Source: a virus. From it: a DNA stretch of 35,993 nt. Of the stretch, positions 14,849-22,842 are shown piece by piece. Location: the IMG/VR virus record IMGVR_UViG_3300048672_000119, positions 1-35,993 of that record. The stretch is one strand, 5' to 3'. A program made the translations under genes and the position numbers. The notes beneath the pieces were generated by a model. The model made no database searches. It saw only the letters and a program-made list of their open reading frames with translations, and was not told the DNA's origin. Every line of letters starts with the position of its first letter. Position 1 is the first letter of the stretch.

Positions 14849-15204
14849 ACATTCTCCAACACTTTGCGTTCAGCCACCAAGTCACGAGTGAAAGCATCTT
14901 CTTCTGTGAACTTATCTGGAAAACGTGTCTTCAGTTTACTAATCACTCGATTCATTTCTGTTTCAAAATCTGTGTCCAGCTCATCAAACAGAATAGCCAG
15001 ATACCAAAGAATATCACCAGCTTCTTCTTTAATGTTTACAACATCTAATTCTTTGCCGTAATACTTTGCTTTCTTCAAGGCATCTTGCAACTCACCAGCT
15101 TCAGTTACACACCCATCAATAGCATGTTCAATACGGTGATTCTGTGGAAAGTAGTTCGGCGACTCTGTGCGAATTGCATCTTTGATAAATTGTTTACTGT
15201 TCAC
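14845..15204 (-). CDS. MazG-like nucleotide pyrophosphohydrolase
   Basis: 119 residues from a GTG with AAGGAGAG upstream. All-alpha NTP pyrophosphatase: E35 and E38 (VTEAGELQDALKK) plus E61 and D64 (KEEAGDILWYLA) give the metal-binding ExxE...ExxD pattern of the MazG/dUTPase superfamily. Likely hydrolyses dNTPs such as dUTP or damaged nucleotides, or lowers ppGpp, in the same operon as ThyX and RNR. Substrate not determinable from sequence. Confidence 0.82.
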   Translation of the reverse strand: MNSKQFIKDAIRTESPNYFPQNHRIEHAIDGCVTEAGELQDALKKAKYYGKELDVVNIKEEAGDILWYLAILFDELDTDFETEMNRVISKLKTRFPDKFTEEDAFTRDLVAERKVLENV

Positions 15205-15215
15205 TAATTCTCTCC

Positions 15216-15893
15216 TTATTTAATACGTCGTTTGATTCTGTAACCACTTCCCAAATTAACACCGTCGGACCTGAAAAGGAAAGAATGTTCTTTAAAACCT
15301 ACACGCGGTTCTCGAAATACATTACTTACTTCCGACAGAGTTAAAATTGAACCATCATGATATTCAAATACAGCACCTTCTTCCATCGCCTGTTGCCAAT
15401 CTGCAAGAGTCATTTCTGAAATTGGTTTGAAGGTTTGTTCTTTCTGTTTACCAGCCAAACTATCGTAAGCTGCAAACAATACATCCAGTTGCTTTGACAG
15501 TTCACCGATTCGTGTAGAGCCACCATCACCTTGTTTATAAGATTGATGACTTAACATCTTATCATTAAGAACGCGGAAAGCCTCTGCTTGTTGTTCCAAT
15601 GAATTGAAGTCAGATTGTAATGTGATCTCAGCAACAAGCTCACGAAGCATATTGATTTCATCAATATAAGCATCTACTTCTGATTGACGAATTGTTACTT
15701 CTGGGTCTTGTTCTTCGTCAACAACTTTCCAGTTGCCGCTTTTGATTTTGAAAATGATTTCACTTTCACTAAAATTAATATTAGACCACTCTGACTGTAG
15801 GTTAGTTATTTCTGGATACCCACCATCTAACATAACGACGTTATACGTGTTTCCTGTCACAGTAAACTTAAACGGATACTTTAATTCGCTCAT
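15216..15893 (-). CDS. Hypothetical protein, first gene of the nucleotide operon
   Basis: 225 residues, GAGGAGAG upstream, first after the promoter at 15939-15967. N-terminal beta domain (residues 1-60), a helical middle (about 68-150, partly coiled coil), and a C-terminal domain that contains WQQAMEEGAVFEYHDGSILT and a basic end (YRIKRRIK). I do not recognise the family. Confidence 0.6.
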   Translation of the reverse strand: MSELKYPFKFTVTGNTYNVVMLDGGYPEITNLQSEWSNINFSESEIIFKIKSGNWKVVDEEQDPEVTIRQSEVDAYIDEINMLRELVAEITLQSDFNSLEQQAEAFRVLNDKMLSHQSYKQGDGGSTRIGELSKQLDVLFAAYDSLAGKQKEQTFKPISEMTLADWQQAMEEGAVFEYHDGSILTLSEVSNVFREPRVGFKEHSFLFRSDGVNLGSGYRIKRRIK

Positions 15894-15910
15894 AATTTCT
15901 CTCCTCTAAT

Positions 15911-15931
15911 TGACACAGGAACGTGTTGTCA
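15911..15931. repeat. Imperfect palindrome downstream of the nucleotide-operon promoter
   Basis: TGACA at 15911-15915 mirrors TGTCA at 15927-15931 about a GGAACG core. It begins 8 bases beyond the -10, within the transcribed leader, where an operator could lie. The TGACA arm also reads as a second, isolated -35-like hexamer, so its role is open. Confidence 0.35.
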
Positions 15932-15938
15932 GGCTCTT

Positions 15939-15967
15939 ATTCTACACAACTTCAATTCCCGTGTCAA
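15939..15967 (-). promoter_or_regulatory. Sigma-70 promoter of the nucleotide-metabolism operon
   Basis: Minus strand TTGACA (15967-15962), 17-base spacer, TAGAAT (15944-15939). Genes from 15893 down to 10067 follow with short gaps or overlaps until the terminator at 10043-10062. Confidence 0.85.
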
Positions 15968-15981
15968 GGGTTTGTTCACTT

Positions 15982-16989
15982 TTATTGGATGTTCATTAAT
16001 AATGAACTGCGTTCTTCCTTAGACAACTCATTGACTCGACTACGGTTGTGTTTACCACAAGAGTTACATTGGTATATGGCAAACTGAGACAATCCAGTAA
16101 ATGATTTCTTATCCGTCAACGTCAAGTCAGTACTACCGCAACAAACACAGCGATGTTCAGACTTATCTTTGAAGTACATACTGACGTTAGGGTGTTTCTT
16201 ATCGTAAGGCCGTAGTTTCAAGTATACCTTCTCTAATACCTCTACGTCAATGGTGTTGTATTCGAGCATTTCCAGCCAAGCTTCTTGTTTACCAGCAACA
16301 CAGTCCACCCACAATGAAGCGCCGCTGTTCTGCATCTTTTCACCAACACCTAAATGTTTAGCTAATGTTTCCAGCTTATTAGTTGGAAAACGGAAGTTTT
16401 GCTTAGCGATATTCAGTGTATCTACTAATTTATTTGGTGGAACAATATCTAATCCATTCAACAAGAAACGTGTTTGAGCAACCTTCCAGTCAAAGTTAAC
16501 TAAGTTGTGTGCTACTAATACGTCTGCTTCAGATAACAACTTATGTAAATCTTCACACAAGCGCTTATCACAATGTTTGTCTGGGTGATAGTCATCATAG
16601 TAAGGGAGACCAATCGTAATAATGTCATCCTGACCTAACCATTTAGCACTGAACGATAACAGATAACTTGGTCTGACGTTGAATGCCTCTGGGATATTCA
16701 CCTTGTAACGTCCAAAATGGTATGATAATTCGGCACTACATTCTAGATCGAAGATAAGCACTCTAGGGCCGTCTTTAGGGGATTTTAATGTATTACCCTT
16801 TACGAACGTATTGTCTAATGTAGATAACGCCTCAGAATCGCTTACAGAGCGTTTTAGGCTACTAATATACTCGTTGACTTGGCTTTTTCCACGACCTAAC
16901 ATCTTAGCAATCGTTCTGCCTGATTGTACACCGGCAGCTAATAATTGGTCAACCTTGTCATGCCACTCTTTACGCTTTACATTAGTCAT
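15982..16989 (-). CDS. DEDD-family 3'-5' exonuclease with N-terminal HTH and C-terminal zinc ribbon
   Basis: 335 residues. Residues 10-47 form a helix-turn-helix (SGRTIAKMLGRGKSQVNEYI). Residues 76-260 are an RNase H-like exonuclease: D81-x-E83 (FDLEC), H161-N162...D167 (AHNLVNFDW) and N245...D248 (YNTIDV) supply the four acidic metal ligands. Residues 281-311 form a zinc ribbon, C281-x2-C284 and C308-x2-C311, ending in basic residues. Likely acts on DNA or RNA ends; it lies downstream of FEN-like and HNH nucleases. This three-domain order is unusual. The polymerase elsewhere has its own exonuclease domain, so this is not its proofreader. Confidence 0.8.
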   Translation of the reverse strand: MTNVKRKEWHDKVDQLLAAGVQSGRTIAKMLGRGKSQVNEYISSLKRSVSDSEALSTLDNTFVKGNTLKSPKDGPRVLIFDLECSAELSYHFGRYKVNIPEAFNVRPSYLLSFSAKWLGQDDIITIGLPYYDDYHPDKHCDKRLCEDLHKLLSEADVLVAHNLVNFDWKVAQTRFLLNGLDIVPPNKLVDTLNIAKQNFRFPTNKLETLAKHLGVGEKMQNSGASLWVDCVAGKQEAWLEMLEYNTIDVEVLEKVYLKLRPYDKKHPNVSMYFKDKSEHRCVCCGSTDLTLTDKKSFTGLSQFAIYQCNSCGKHNRSRVNELSKEERSSLLMNIQ

Positions 16990-17194
16990 TTTCCATTAAC
17001 TCCTTATGGAGAGAGCGAATCTCGTTCTCTAACGTTACAATTGTCTGTCGAAGCTCAAAGATTTCTTCGTCTTTCTCAGTAAGTCTTTCTTCGTACTCGT
17101 CTTCTAAATCTTCCGTAGCCTTCTCAACAGCTTCTTCAATTAGAATCTTTATAGCAACCTCTATATCTTCTACCGCACGAATTGGAATATACAC
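16982..17194 (-). CDS. Small coiled-coil protein
   Basis: 70 residues from a GTG (TAGTG overlap with the previous stop, GGGAGG upstream). After a short N-terminus it is one long acidic heptad-containing helix (EDLEDEYEERLTEKDEEIFE, then LRQTIVTLENEIRSLHKEL). Probably oligomerises. Overlaps the start of the DEDD exonuclease by 8 bases, suggesting it may partner it. Function unknown. Confidence 0.6.
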   Translation of the reverse strand: MYIPIRAVEDIEVAIKILIEEAVEKATEDLEDEYEERLTEKDEEIFELRQTIVTLENEIRSLHKELMEND

Positions 17195-17502
17195 TACACA
17201 TCCTCCCGTAATTTAGCTAATACACCTTCAACATTCAATTCTTCCGAGTGTTGAAGAATACTCAGAATTTCTTCTTTGTGTTCCATAAACAAATCATAGA
17301 ACTCCGCAGGGTCACAACCTGTGTATTCCACAATATCAAATAAGAAGTTATACAAAGCATCATTCAATTCATATTCAGCTTTCAATGCTACAAATTGTTG
17401 TACGTTGAACAATCGTCCTTGTAGCTCAGGAAATAGCTTATACAGAGTTCCGTTCTCTAAGAGTTCTGTAAACTCTGATGTGGTCAATTGGTAAATACTC
17501 AT
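17194..17502 (-). CDS. Hypothetical acidic protein
   Basis: 102 residues, AGGAGA upstream, helical and acidic with a Tyr/Phe-rich core (YNFLFDIVEYTGCDPAEFYD). No motif recognised. Overlaps neighbours by 1-4 bases in the nuclease-rich unit. Confidence 0.6.
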   Translation of the reverse strand: MSIYQLTTSEFTELLENGTLYKLFPELQGRLFNVQQFVALKAEYELNDALYNFLFDIVEYTGCDPAEFYDLFMEHKEEILSILQHSEELNVEGVLAKLREDV

Positions 17503-17738
17503 TTATTCTCCTGATTCTTTTGATAAGCAAGGTTGTTTGCTTCTGACATCGCTTGTTCGCACAGAACACTACCAGAAATACTTGCGATAAATATTCCTCG
17601 TTCCTTCATCTTCCACGAACCTCCAAACCAGCTTAAATCGTGGCAAGTGATTACATCACCGTCTTTGGTAGCAGCACTGACCAACCAGTAATCATTCTTA
17701 TGAGGTTCTACGGTAAAACCATATACTACTTTGTTCAT
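17499..17738 (-). CDS. Hypothetical small protein
   Basis: 79 residues, AAGGATAAG upstream and ATGA overlap. Beta-rich with Trp residues (LSWFGGSWKMKERGIF), soluble. No recognised family. Its gene is coupled to both neighbours. Confidence 0.55.
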   Translation of the reverse strand: MNKVVYGFTVEPHKNDYWLVSAATKDGDVITCHDLSWFGGSWKMKERGIFIASISGSVLCEQAMSEANNLAYQKNQENK

Positions 17739-18028
17739 TTCTTATCCTTCTCAAAATAATAAGTGACATAATATGGTGGTTCATAGACTTTACGTTTCAA
17801 CTTTAATTTACCACTGACATTGAAGAAGCCGTCTATGTGCATAATTTGTAAATTGTAATCTTCATTAATTAACGGGTGAGGTTCACGATTAATGAAGAAC
17901 TCCGCAGAGAAATAAGTCAACGGTTCATCAAACTTCATATTAACGTTATCTGATAAACCATTTAGTCCTTCGCCATTACAGAGGATTCTTACGTTTGCTG
18001 GGTCGTATATTTTTAAATATTTACTCAT
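17735..18028 (-). CDS. Hypothetical beta-rich protein
   Basis: 97 residues, AAGGAGA upstream, ATGA overlap. Predicted mostly beta with a basic C-terminal strand region (KLKLKRKVYEPPYYVTYYFE). No function recognised. Confidence 0.55.
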   Translation of the reverse strand: MSKYLKIYDPANVRILCNGEGLNGLSDNVNMKFDEPLTYFSAEFFINREPHPLINEDYNLQIMHIDGFFNVSGKLKLKRKVYEPPYYVTYYFEKDKK

Positions 18029-18564
18029 TGTTTATTCTCCTTCAGGTATTCTCTGATTTGTTCTTTACGTTTTGCTGTGTTTGAAGCGGGGACAAGTCCC
18101 GCATTTTGAAGAAATTCACGATCTTTTTTTGTCTTACAGATTTCAATAACCTGTTTCTCCGTAATCGCATCCTCATAACTCATTCCTTGTCGTTCTGCAT
18201 AACTCTTGGCCTTATGCGCTTCTGGACTGACTAACTGCAAACTGTTTGGTGGTGGAATTAAGTGTTTGATAAAATCAAGAATGTCTGCTTCGTCATTTAG
18301 CGGCACATTACCAATGATATGATCCACTTGAAGCTTACTTTTCCCCACCCAGTCTCCAGACATCGCACAATAAGCACCAGACTTAGCTCTACCTGTATAA
18401 TCTTCAGGAGGTGGTGAGCAATTCAGATTCTTGAACGTTATCTTAATTGGAGATGTATTCCAAACAGCCTTGCGCAATGATCCGCGTAGGTAGGTATAGA
18501 AACTACTCTTTGTGGGCCACAAATCAGGATACCAAAGCCAAGGTGTAAAATCATTTTCCGTCAT
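18025..18564 (-). CDS. HNH endonuclease
   Basis: 179 residues, AAGGTG upstream, start overlapping the exonuclease stop. The HNH core reads LQVDHIIGN (D81-H82), N107 in PPNSLQLV and H117 in PEAHKAKSYAERQG. A single Cys66 (CAMSG) stands where some HNH proteins have the first CxxC. It sits directly after the FEN-like exonuclease, so a replication or DNA-processing role is as likely as homing. Substrate unknown. Confidence 0.75.
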   Translation of the reverse strand: MTENDFTPWLWYPDLWPTKSSFYTYLRGSLRKAVWNTSPIKITFKNLNCSPPPEDYTGRAKSGAYCAMSGDWVGKSKLQVDHIIGNVPLNDEADILDFIKHLIPPPNSLQLVSPEAHKAKSYAERQGMSYEDAITEKQVIEICKTKKDREFLQNAGLVPASNTAKRKEQIREYLKENKQ

Positions 18565-19562
18565 TCAATCACCTTCAACTTCTTCAGCACAGCACGGATA
18601 TCAACATTGTCATCATCGAAACGCTTCATTCGAGCAAAATCAAAATACATTTGTAATGCACCAAGATAATCAGTTTCGATTTTATCTTTGTTCCATGAAT
18701 CGAACGTAAATGTATCTGCACCAAACCAGTCTAAGTACAAATCATGTATTACTTTCCAGCAAGACTTGTCATCAACACAGTCCTTCAATAAATTGAAAGC
18801 TGCTTTCTCTCCGAAACGTGGACGTTTACCTTTAACAACTTCAACTAAATCTCGTGGGTCATACGAGTCAGTACTATCACCAAAAATTGTTTGGAAATAG
18901 AGCCACATACGACCTTTACCTCTGACTTTACTCTTATCGTCAAGATAGAGTTCTCCAAAACCACAGTTGACTAGCAACTCATCTTTGTCAGGATTGTAGA
19001 GATAACCTCTGTCACATTGTCTCGCATCTTTGTCGATTGTTACCGCTACAATTACTTCACCCGACTTAGCACCATCATACATACGTTGAACTAATAAGTC
19101 ATCCGATTCTCTACCGTTTACCGTTTTAGCATTGTGATACTTGATTAGATATTCACGCACTTGGTCTAGCAGTAGTGGACGAAGTTGTTCTTTTCTCCCT
19201 GACTTGTATCTGACTGGTGCTGGAATATCTAAACGGAAGTTACCTTCACCAGAAATATATAGCTCCACTCGCTCAGTATTAAACTTAGATTTTAGATTAT
19301 TAATCTTAGCCTTCACTGTAGCGAAAGCATTCTTTGGATCTTCAGCAATCTGTGTTTCTTCCAGAACAAAATGACCTTCTTGGATTTCTAAGCCTGCTGT
19401 GAAGTCTTTGAATGCTGTTTTATGTTTGAAGTTAGCCTGTGCTTCATTAGTAGTATTTGTTGCTACGACACCTCGTTGTTCGCACGCTGCTGCCACTTGG
19501 TATGCGATTTCATCTGAGTCTAGGATCAGCAAAACCTCATTATGTTGAAATTGTCTATCCAC
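18561..19562 (-). CDS. 5'-3' exonuclease / FEN-like nuclease
   Basis: 333 residues from a GTG (TAGTG overlap with the 53-residue gene). PIN/FEN-type nuclease recognised by its ordered acidic clusters: ILDSDEIAYQVAA near the N-terminus, LYISGEGNFR, YKSGRKEQLRP (arch basic segment), NGRESDDLLV, VTIDKDARQ and FGDSTDSYDP before a helix-hairpin-like region. Comparable to T7 gp6 and the T5 D15 exonuclease; removes RNA primers or resects DNA ends during replication and recombination. Confidence 0.88.
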   Translation of the reverse strand: MDRQFQHNEVLLILDSDEIAYQVAAACEQRGVVATNTTNEAQANFKHKTAFKDFTAGLEIQEGHFVLEETQIAEDPKNAFATVKAKINNLKSKFNTERVELYISGEGNFRLDIPAPVRYKSGRKEQLRPLLLDQVREYLIKYHNAKTVNGRESDDLLVQRMYDGAKSGEVIVAVTIDKDARQCDRGYLYNPDKDELLVNCGFGELYLDDKSKVRGKGRMWLYFQTIFGDSTDSYDPRDLVEVVKGKRPRFGEKAAFNLLKDCVDDKSCWKVIHDLYLDWFGADTFTFDSWNKDKIETDYLGALQMYFDFARMKRFDDDNVDIRAVLKKLKVIE

Positions 19563-19723
19563 TAAATTTTCTCCAATTTATTCAAAAACGGTTTTGCCAT
19601 AAATTTCAACTCCACTAACAATCGACGTAAGCTGAAATTCTTAATGCGTTCTTGTTCTAACAAGTATTCAAGTTGTTTCACTTTATTTGTCAAATGCAAT
19701 AAGTGTTGGTCTTCTTTACTCAT
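19562..19723 (-). CDS. Small coiled-coil protein (53 aa)
   Basis: Read by eye: ATG at 19723, stop TAG at 19562, with GGAGA upstream. Encodes MSKEDQHLLHLTNKVKQLEY then a basic helix ending in LNKLEKI. The helix has leucine heptads and several Arg/Lys. Overlaps the start of the FEN-like gene (TAGTG) and the end of the upstream 54-residue gene. Likely real given the tight packing and ribosome site; function unknown. Confidence 0.6.
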   Translation of the reverse strand: MSKEDQHLLHLTNKVKQLEYLLEQERIKNFSLRRLLVELKFMAKPFLNKLEKI

Positions 19724-19880
19724 CAAAATTCTCCATTATAAGTTGCTCATGGATTACGTATTGATCTTCTGGGAAACACCTTTGTAGTTTAGAAAGCGTA
19801 ATAGCATCGCAGTCATACACACCAACAACACAGTCCCAACCTAACTCTGGATTAGTTACAACATACACATATTTACTCAT
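19716..19880 (-). CDS. Small hypothetical protein (54 aa)
   Basis: Read by eye: ATG at 19880 preceded by GGAGGGGAG, stop TAA at 19716. Starts MSKYVYVVTNPELGWDCVVG and ends IMENFDE. This resembles the short phage proteins of the 'YVVTxPExGWDCVxGV' type common in early regions. Overlaps both neighbours by a few bases. Confidence 0.65.
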   Translation of the reverse strand: MSKYVYVVTNPELGWDCVVGVYDCDAITLSKLQRCFPEDQYVIHEQLIMENFDE

Positions 19881-20083
19881 TTACTCCCCTCCACATATTC
19901 TGCAAATTTCAACATTGCAATTGATAGAGAACACAGCCACAAGTCTTTACTTGAATTGTCAAAGCTTCCGTAAGTTTCTTTGAACTGTGTTAACAAACGT
20001 TCCATGTAATGACGATAAAACTCTTGTTCTATTTCACTCTTATCCAACAACATCATTCGTACTGCTTTTTCTTCTGGTGTCAT
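19877..20083 (-). CDS. Hypothetical helical protein
   Basis: 68 residues from ATG 20083, which has GAGGAGA 6 bases upstream; the TTG at 20098 overlaps that box and is rejected. Highly helical (MTPEEKAVRMMLLDKSEIEQ), no recognised motif. Part of the small-gene series before the exonuclease. Confidence 0.55.
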   Translation of the reverse strand: MTPEEKAVRMMLLDKSEIEQEFYRHYMERLLTQFKETYGSFDNSSKDLWLCSLSIAMLKFAEYVEGSK

Positions 20084-20094
20084 GTGTTCTCTCC

Positions 20095-20421
20095 TCAATA
20101 AACGTGTTGAAAGCTTCGTAAAACTAATTGCTCATCTGAACCTATTAACGAGGCTAGTTTTTCTTTAGCGCGCTGTAAGTCAATATGCCAGTCAGAATGT
20201 AAGTTTGTAATATCTTCAATAGCTGGTGAAAATAACTCAACACCAATATCTAGACTGTCTGGATCAGCATCATACCAAGGTGATGCGTATTCCAAATCAA
20301 AATCTTCAATAACTTGCCATACTTGCATACCTTCATTTTCAGCTACATCGTGCAACTTTTCAAACAACTTCTTTTTGTTAACTGGAACCAACATCAACTT
20401 ACTACTAATATCAACACTCAT
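20095..20421 (-). CDS. Hypothetical protein
   Basis: 108 residues from ATG 20421, supported by AAGGGG 7 bases upstream; an ATG at 20445 lies in the terminator hairpin region and is less likely. Acidic, with DFDLEYASPWYDADPDSLDI in the middle. Not recognised. Directly downstream of the hairpin at 20447-20477, so expression may depend on read-through. Confidence 0.55.
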   Translation of the reverse strand: MSVDISSKLMLVPVNKKKLFEKLHDVAENEGMQVWQVIEDFDLEYASPWYDADPDSLDIGVELFSPAIEDITNLHSDWHIDLQRAKEKLASLIGSDEQLVLRSFQHVY

Positions 20422-20446
20422 AATTATCCCCTTATCTATAAACAAA

Positions 20447-20477
20447 AAGGGCCGGTGACATCTCTGCCCCAGCCCTT
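20447..20477 (-). terminator. Hairpin terminator or attenuator within the leftward block
   Basis: Minus strand AAGGGCTGG ... CCGGCCCTT followed by TTTG: a stem of about 9 pairs with one U-G wobble and a T tract. It separates the gene ending at 20493 from the one starting at 20421, where no promoter is evident, so it may attenuate rather than stop transcription. Confidence 0.7.
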
Positions 20478-20492
20478 GTGTTAGTCTGATTG

Positions 20493-20765
20493 TTACTTAG
20501 AAAGTTTGTTCAAGATGTCTACGCTGGTGAGATCATCTTCAACTTTAGCAACTTTCTCTTTTGCTTTGTTTAAAAGTTCCTGACCTTCGTAACGTGCTTT
20601 CAATAAATCCTTAAACACTTTAGCTTTGACAATATCTTCGTCTTGAAGTGTATTGGCAATATCATCTACGTCACTGAGTAATATATCGATCTCATTCAAC
20701 AGATTAACACCACGCTCGATGTCAACAGCAATACGTTTACGTTTTTCAATATCTTGTGGTAACAT
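20493..20765 (-). CDS. Hypothetical helical protein
   Basis: 90 residues, AGGAGAATA upstream. Almost wholly alpha-helical with coiled-coil character (NLLNEIDILLSDVDDIANTL; ELLNKAKEKVAKVEDDL). Not recognised. Last gene before the hairpin at 20447-20477. Confidence 0.55.
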   Translation of the reverse strand: MLPQDIEKRKRIAVDIERGVNLLNEIDILLSDVDDIANTLQDEDIVKAKVFKDLLKARYEGQELLNKAKEKVAKVEDDLTSVDILNKLSK

Positions 20766-20768
20766 TAT

Positions 20769-20999
20769 TTATTCTCCTAATTTGTTAATTGTAATTGTTT
20801 CCCATCCTAGTAATCCAGTGTTTAAGAAACTTTCATCATCTTCTTCCTTGATATCCTCAAATAAATCAGAAAACTTTTCTTCTACTAACTGGTTAATTTG
20901 GGCGGCGGTGAGACCATCATCTACTTCAAAAACATCCTCGTTATTGTTTCCACCGAAATCCCCACCGATATCATACTCACACCAAACTTTAATGAACAT
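20769..20999 (-). CDS. Hypothetical acidic protein
   Basis: 76 residues, AAAGGAGA upstream. Very acidic (EEKFSDLFEDIKEEDDESF) with a Gly-rich segment near the N-terminus. Acidic small early proteins sometimes mimic DNA, but nothing here proves it. Confidence 0.55.
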   Translation of the reverse strand: MFIKVWCEYDIGGDFGGNNNEDVFEVDDGLTAAQINQLVEEKFSDLFEDIKEEDDESFLNTGLLGWETITINKLGE

Positions 21000-21002
21000 T
21001 AC

Positions 21003-21194
21003 TTATTCTCCTTTTAAAAACTGTAATAATTCACAAGCGAATTCTGCTGAACCGTGTTCGTAACCTTGCCAGAAGGCATCATCGAAATTACCGCCTGAGC
21101 TGTCGTAAGCATTGAATTCCTCATCTAATGGTTTGTAGTTTTCTGCTTCCAATTCTAATCGTTTGATTAGCAGGTCTAATTTTTCTTGATTCAT
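21003..21194 (-). CDS. Hypothetical small protein
   Basis: 63 residues, AAAGGAGAG upstream. Acidic, helical at both ends, with SSGGNFDDAFWQGYEHGSAE in the middle, a form seen in small phage early proteins. Function unknown. Confidence 0.55.
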   Translation of the reverse strand: MNQEKLDLLIKRLELEAENYKPLDEEFNAYDSSGGNFDDAFWQGYEHGSAEFACELLQFLKGE

Positions 21195-21213
21195 ATTCTC
21201 TCCTTTAAATTAA

Positions 21214-21232
21214 GGGCTGCATTACACAGCCC
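21214..21232 (-). terminator. Hairpin terminator after the SSB-like gene
   Basis: Minus strand GGGCTG, loop TGTAATG, CAGCCC, followed by TTAATTTAAA. The tract is T-poor, so termination may be partial; it would set SSB-like mRNA apart from the small genes below. Confidence 0.65.
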
Positions 21233-21245
21233 GTACAACATTACA

Positions 21246-22163
21246 TCAGAATGGGATGTCTGATTCAACATCATCTACAACGCTCTGAGAAGGCTCTGGA
21301 GCCGTTTTCTTACCTGAGCCTTGTGAAGCTACAGGTTGAGCATTAGAATCGCTTGTAGAGCTTTCTGCTGCGTTTGGTGAAGCATTATCTGCCTCCACCA
21401 ACTTCTGTAACTTACTACCTTGATACTCAGGGGCAAGCTTCATCATCTGCAATACTTTACCACGTAAATATACAACAGTTTCTTCTGTAACGTTATTGTG
21501 GTCAAGGATTAAAGGTTTAACTTGTAAATCTTCTACTTCTAACGGCTTGCCTTTCACCATAGGCAGCTTAGATGCACCTTTGAAATTAACGTTATTGTAG
21601 ATGATAGGCTCGCCTTTATCGTTCTTCTTACCCGAATCAGTGCGGTTTACCTGAACATCAGCGTAGAATGCTTTACCTAACAACTGGTACACATCCATAT
21701 TATCTTCTTGTGTGACACCAAGAATGTTATCACAACCTGTTGCTTTAGCAATCTTAGTCAGAAGGCTATTTGGATGAAACGACCAAAGGCGTCCACTGAT
21801 AACATTACCATCAACATCACGAGGCGGCATACCGAGAAAATCTACACCCTTAACGTCACCCTTGAAGCTGTTGTTCAACATCAGACGATATTGTTTCTCC
21901 CCAATATCACCGCCGTAATCAACCACTTGGTCAACCAAATCAGCAAACACTACAACCTGTTGTGCAGGTTTCTTTTCGGTGACTTCACCAGTGTCCTTGT
22001 CTTCGTAAAAACGTTTCTGTGTACCGATATTTACAATCAAGCTGATACGAGCTGCTTGGTTTCCACCTTCAGGTACTGGATATTTATAAGCTACGCCGTT
22101 AGGCGCAATACCAGTGTTTTGTTTACGTTCAGATTGATTGTTTTGTTGTGGTTTATAAGCCAT
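21246..22163 (-). CDS. Single-stranded DNA-binding protein
   Basis: 305 residues; GAGGT upstream at 8 bases. The C-terminal tail is Ser/Pro/Gln-rich and ends in an acidic tip DDVESDIPF, the hallmark partner-docking tail of SSB proteins. The N-terminal 230 residues form the likely OB-type core (ISLIVNIGTQKRFYED; YRLMLNNSFKG; FYADVQVNRTDSG; VVYLRGKVLQMMKLA). Longer than E. coli SSB. It would coat ssDNA for the split polymerase and primase-helicase. The core is divergent, so the call leans on the tail and context. Confidence 0.75.
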   Translation of the reverse strand: MAYKPQQNNQSERKQNTGIAPNGVAYKYPVPEGGNQAARISLIVNIGTQKRFYEDKDTGEVTEKKPAQQVVVFADLVDQVVDYGGDIGEKQYRLMLNNSFKGDVKGVDFLGMPPRDVDGNVISGRLWSFHPNSLLTKIAKATGCDNILGVTQEDNMDVYQLLGKAFYADVQVNRTDSGKKNDKGEPIIYNNVNFKGASKLPMVKGKPLEVEDLQVKPLILDHNNVTEETVVYLRGKVLQMMKLAPEYQGSKLQKLVEADNASPNAAESSTSDSNAQPVASQGSGKKTAPEPSQSVVDDVESDIPF

Positions 22164-22216
22164 CTTAAATTACCTCATATTGATTAATATTAGCCATTAG
22201 GCTGCTTTACAAACTA

Positions 22217-22232
22217 AAATACTCTCGTATTT
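22217..22232. repeat. Small hairpin in the SSB upstream gap
   Basis: AAATAC at 22217-22222 mirrors GTATTT at 22227-22232 (loop TCTC). On the minus strand the stem is followed by TAGTTT. It may be a weak terminator for the gene ending at 22242 or a leader hairpin for the SSB-like gene. Confidence 0.4.
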
Positions 22233-22241
22233 GATAATGTT

Positions 22242-22820
22242 CTACGAAATCACTTTATTAATTTCAGCAAAATTAACAGATGGTAAGTTAATCTTACTTG
22301 GGTCACTAATCTCTTGTGGAATAAACGGTAATGACTCAGGCCATACTTCAACTAACTGACCTGTAGTGTTTACGCTTTCCAACACTTGAGTTACTTCTGA
22401 TTTGAACTTCTTGTAACCCTTTTCCCATTCATCATAAACAGCTTGTTGCTGTTTTACTGCATCAGCAACTTTCTTGTATTCGGAATAGATTTCATCATCT
22501 TCTGTGAATACATATTCCACTTTAGACTGTTTTGTGGTAAGAAGATAAATTGTCTCATTACTTTGATCATTACCGAAATTCCAGTGTTGTACTGAATCAT
22601 TTGGTAGTTGAACACTAACATAATAAGCTTTATTGATTAAGTCATCTGGTAGTAAACCTTCATACTTACCGTATACCTTCTTTTGTACTTTGATGGCTGC
22701 TTCATTTTTAGCTTTACCAACACTACCTACTTCCGGTTCAGGGTTAGACGATTTATATTTATCCAGAAAGCTATTCAAGATGGTTGTGCGCAACTCTTTA
22801 TTTAAACGTAACGACTTCAT
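22242..22820 (-). CDS. Hypothetical protein (possible nucleotide-modification-associated family)
   Basis: 192 residues from ATG 22820, where AGGAGAG gives better spacing than the ATG one codon earlier. N-terminal helix (RLNKELRTTILNSFLDKYK), a central beta region with a long helix (residues about 110-150), and a C-terminal VEVWPESLPFIP ... LPSVNFAEINKVI. That layout reminds me of Nmad5-like phage proteins, but I cannot verify it. Lies between SSB and a small gene of the same unit. Confidence 0.55.
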   Translation of the reverse strand: MKSLRLNKELRTTILNSFLDKYKSSNPEPEVGSVGKAKNEAAIKVQKKVYGKYEGLLPDDLINKAYYVSVQLPNDSVQHWNFGNDQSNETIYLLTTKQSKVEYVFTEDDEIYSEYKKVADAVKQQQAVYDEWEKGYKKFKSEVTQVLESVNTTGQLVEVWPESLPFIPQEISDPSKINLPSVNFAEINKVIS

Positions 22821-22842
22821 CATTCTCTCCTCTATTTGTTAA

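Noticed and set aside
16250-16477. Plus-strand ORFs within the leftward block
   Set aside because: They lie opposite clear genes, lack Shine-Dalgarno boxes and have Ser/Thr/Leu-rich shadow composition; the same applies to other opposite-strand frames.
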